64,000 bases of DNA from Volvox africanus (taxonomy: Eukaryota > Chlorophyta > Chlorophyceae > Chlamydomonadales > Volvocaceae), in assembly GCA_030268105.1 (NCBI GenBank), contig BSDZ01000112.1, forward strand, positions 1,197,501-1,261,500. Direction: 5' to 3'. The first letter of the stretch is position 1. The number at the start of each line of letters is the position of its first letter. The notes under the pieces are model-generated. The model saw nothing but the letters and a program-made list of their open reading frames with translations. It searched no databases and was not told the origin of the DNA. Positions 61,183-64,000 of the stretch are shown here, one piece after another. The translations under genes were made by a program, and so were the position numbers.

Positions 61183-64000
61183 TTACGCCACCTCCGCAGA
61201 CTGCTGCTGCTGATTCCCCCGATTCCAGGAAGCAGCCGATTTGCGCGCCGCCTCCTGAGCCTCTTGGTTCACCAGGTGCTCTGGAACAACCGGTACGGCA
61301 GGATCGGTCGCGATGCCACAGTCCCGGCGGCCCCGAATGATGCGGATGTAGCCGTCATCGCCAAAGAATTTGGCCCAGCTGTTTCGTACCTGGACATGCG
61401 GTGTTATTGTTGTGCAGGGTGTTGGTGAGGTTCGGGAAGTTGGGGCTGGGTAGGTAAAAACAAAATATGATACGAAGGGATTTGATTTTGACTCGCAAAG
61501 ACAAAGTCTGAGAGGTCCACCGTAAGGCGGGATCATTAACACTAAACATGTTCATGAAATATTTAAGTTTAATTTAGGGAGAGTACCGAAACTCACCAGC
61601 CAGTAGTCTTTGCCGTCCGGGGTGGTGCCGTACCCGTACAGTGTCACCGTGTGATCCAGATCTCGCATTTTATGCGAGCATGTTGGCTCGTCGTACACTC
61701 CCTCCCAGTAGAACCGGAAGGTGTCGGGAGCTGCGTGTCACACCCCGAAGGAAGGGGGGTGTCCGGGCGGGGTAGGAGGTTGGCGGGGAGGAAGGGGGAG
61801 GGGGGGAAGCGGTTGGGTGGGGAAAAGGAAGAGGTTGGCGGTGTTAGTAAGCCGACGTAAAACAGACATTTACCCTGGCCTGACCTGACCTGATATCAGC
61901 GTACACAAACACACACGTCTTGCGTCGGCCCTCCAATACTCTCATTACTTCACCTCCCCAATCCCCTCGACGTCCCTCCCATCAGAGCACTGGCTGCGAA
62001 CACCGCCGTGCAAACACACCTACATGCACACACAAATACACGCTGACGCAAACGTACGTTATGGTCGTGAACCACCTGAAGGCCAACAAAGAGATCCTTT
62101 CGGGATTCCCAGTGGTACAACGGCTCTATCCGCTGTTATGTCTGGGTGTTCCCCACCAGGTGTCCTCTGTCGCCCCGGGCCCCTCCCACCACCGCAAGTA
62201 CGAGAAACCCCCATCCACGCCTCCCGGCATGTCCGCCCGCCCGGGCTGAACCCTCAGATCCGATATCAACGGCCTAAAACCCCTCTCGGTTCACGAAAGC
62301 AAGAAGGTGTACGGCGATTCGACATGCTGGAACAACATCTAATTTCTGATGTACCCCAAACCCGTCTGCCAGTTTTCCGACTGGTGCAGAGGACTCGCAC
62401 AATCCAGATCCAGATCCAGATCCAGATCCAACTGTCACAAATTTCGCCCGCTGGCTTCTCAGTCCTCATCCCACATCCCAATCCCCATTCCGCCCGCAAC
62501 GGAATCCGTTGTGCTCCCGCGGCCCCAACACAAGCCATCCACCCGCACGTCTTCATGTCTCACACGCCCTCACCTTTCCCCCGCACAAAAGCCATGGATT
62601 ATGTACGATATAAACACGAGTAGTGAGGTTTCTGGCACCCAGCCTTCCGCCTCTGCGTCATAGTTCACAAGCCCGCTGGTGCCCCACCCGCGGGCTCATC
62701 TTCCCACCCCAGATCGTACGGCATACCCGCGTCCACCGACACCGCCACGGGGCCGTACTTCCACACGGCTTCCATCAGGGCCAGATCGTTTCGGCTCTCC
62801 ACTGCCCAGTACCCGGAGAAGCGACCCACCAGGCTGTGGTTGGCGGACCTGAACGCAGCGGGTCGGGCTTATGGATGGCGGAATGGGGAGAGAGAGAAGG
62901 GGGGGAGGAGGAAGAGAGACCAGACTCATAAATCCAATAAATTCCAACCCTTGTAAATCAAATAGGGGGCGGGGTGAAACTTATTAGGAGGGGGGTTGTG
63001 TGCGTGTGTGTGTGTGTGTGATGACGGGTGTGGGGTGCAGGACGAGCAAATATGGAATCCTCAACTAATAGAAGGATACAACAACGATGCGGGTAATGCC
63101 GAGGGTAGTTCCATGTCGTCAACCATGTCGGCAACCATACATGAGACACGAACACACCCGCACCTGCAAAAGCCCACTTCGCTGCGGTACGAGTAATCCT
63201 GCTCCAGAGCGATGCCGCCACTCTCCGCGATGTAGCTGAGTCACAATAGAATACGACAGTGCACATCATGACAAATACGATGAAGAAGGGCACATGGCTT
63301 ACACACATCAAGTCCAATGACAAACCGCCCAAACGAGAACGCATGTGCGTCCTGCAGCCGCGAGAGGGAGAAGTGTTCGCAGTACGACGGCGATTTTCAA
63401 TCAGTCGTTCATCCATCACATTCACCACCACCACCACCACCATCACGAATATGACGGGATGTTGTTTCAGCGAGGGCGCTAAGTATTGCGGATTTGGATT
63501 CCCTCGCATAACGAACTAGGCCCTACAACCCTGCATACACACACCAGCCCCCTCTTCCCCACGCCGTCGTAAATCCCTACTTGAACACGGGCTGGTAGTA
63601 GCCGCCAAAACAACCGTTAGGGCCGTAGTCCCATGCGCAGTCAACAATCTGGGGTGTTGCGGCGCGTACGACAGGGAGACTTGAATAAGGGGTATTGTAC
63701 GACATGGAGTTGCTGAGGCGGCAGTCCATACAGGATGAGAGAAACCCAAGGCTCCCACAATCTGTCCTCCAGCCTTGTCTCGGGACCCGACGCGTACCGA
63801 AGCAATACCTTCATTCCTCAGACGCAACCACCTTCCCTCTTGTTCTTTCCTGTTCTATGAGGGCTTCCCCCCTATCTACCCGCCCCCCCGGGTGCTGATA
63901 CCACGGAGCACCATAACGGCTTCAGGCAGTGCAGTACGCTGGGTCCCATGCACTCGTTTCTTCCGTTGGTGTCCTATGGCCGGTGTATAAGGCTGCCTCT
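61183..64000 (-). CDS. Papain-family (C1A) cysteine protease, N-terminal part not in window
   Basis: Minus-strand exons with matching phase: 63648 (or further right)..63581, 63235..63164, 62848..62727, 61730..61597, 61389..61183 (TAA at 61183). The product reads QIVDCAWDYG, GCFGGYYQPVF, YIAESGGIALEQDYSY, ALMEAVWKYGPVAVSVDA, then DLDHTVTLYGYG with the catalytic His, and VRNSWAKFFGDDGYIR with the catalytic Asn, followed by CGIA. These are the ordered hallmarks of mature C1A peptidases (cathepsin L/papain group), usually lysosomal/vacuolar or secreted endopeptidases. About 40 residues with a Gln run follow CGIA before the stop. A GTAAGG overlaps the stop, so another 3' exon cannot be excluded. 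No convincing CGSCW exon for the nucleophile is visible before the right edge; it probably lies beyond 64000. Confidence 0.85.
62404..62431. repeat. CCAGAT hexanucleotide repeat
   Basis: About five CCAGAT units in the intron 61731..62726 of the cysteine protease gene. Confidence 0.8.

Noticed and set aside
63700..63790. CGSLGF reading on the minus strand as the C1A nucleophile exon
   Set aside because: It lacks the CGSCW nucleophile and downstream spacing, and sits in DNA with intron-like GTACGAC words; continuity of frame to QIVDC has a one-in-three chance.

Overview
The window looks like nuclear DNA of a volvocine green alga (Volvox or a close colonial relative; the species cannot be fixed from sequence alone). 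The reasons are a complete pherophorin gene with its hydroxyproline-type rod, a chloroplast starch-dikinase gene, very intron-dense genes with short exons, roughly 50-57 % GC, and TGTAA-type poly(A) signals. All six genes below were rebuilt by hand from splice sites and reading phase. No tRNA, rRNA or CRISPR was seen.

Layout. (1) About 1-6076, minus: a DUF3754/TMEM143-like membrane protein whose C-terminus runs off the left edge. (2) 6.2-12.57 kb: no recognisable gene, with a C-rich low-complexity block at 7.28-7.91 kb. (3) 12569-19508, plus: pherophorin, 8 exons, 470 aa, complete. (4) 19.5-23.9 kb: no convincing gene. (5) 23941-30586, plus: serine carboxypeptidase of family S28 (Pro-X carboxypeptidase type), 15 exons, 652 aa, complete. 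(6) 33133-44935, plus: glucan/phosphoglucan water dikinase, with 21 phase-consistent exons plus a putative transit-peptide exon; only the extreme 5' end is unresolved. (7) 45607-55754, minus: PLAT-lipoxygenase with all iron ligands, 21 exons, 1113 aa, complete. (8) 55.8-61.2 kb: AT-richer, no recognised gene. (9) 61183 to the right edge, minus: papain-family (C1A) cysteine protease, with the catalytic-Cys exon not found in the window.

The genes are unrelated in function: extracellular matrix, proteolysis, starch phosphorylation, oxylipin synthesis and a membrane protein. They are neighbours rather than an operon. The dikinase and lipoxygenase genes are tail to tail, 671 bp apart.

The most unusual element is in the second lipoxygenase intron. 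About 0.7 kb of AT-rich DNA encodes the broken remains of a bacterial TOPRIM-type (primase/helicase-like) protein on the opposite strand, apparently a decayed transfer from a bacterium, possibly a rickettsial endosymbiont. Other notable structure: a dispersed element present inverted in introns of two neighbouring genes, one copy with an eight-unit 51-bp array; a ~365-bp near-identical repeat in dikinase and lipoxygenase introns; a 44-bp minisatellite; two GC-AG introns in one gene; and strong enrichment of GTAC-centred words in the right 40 kb.
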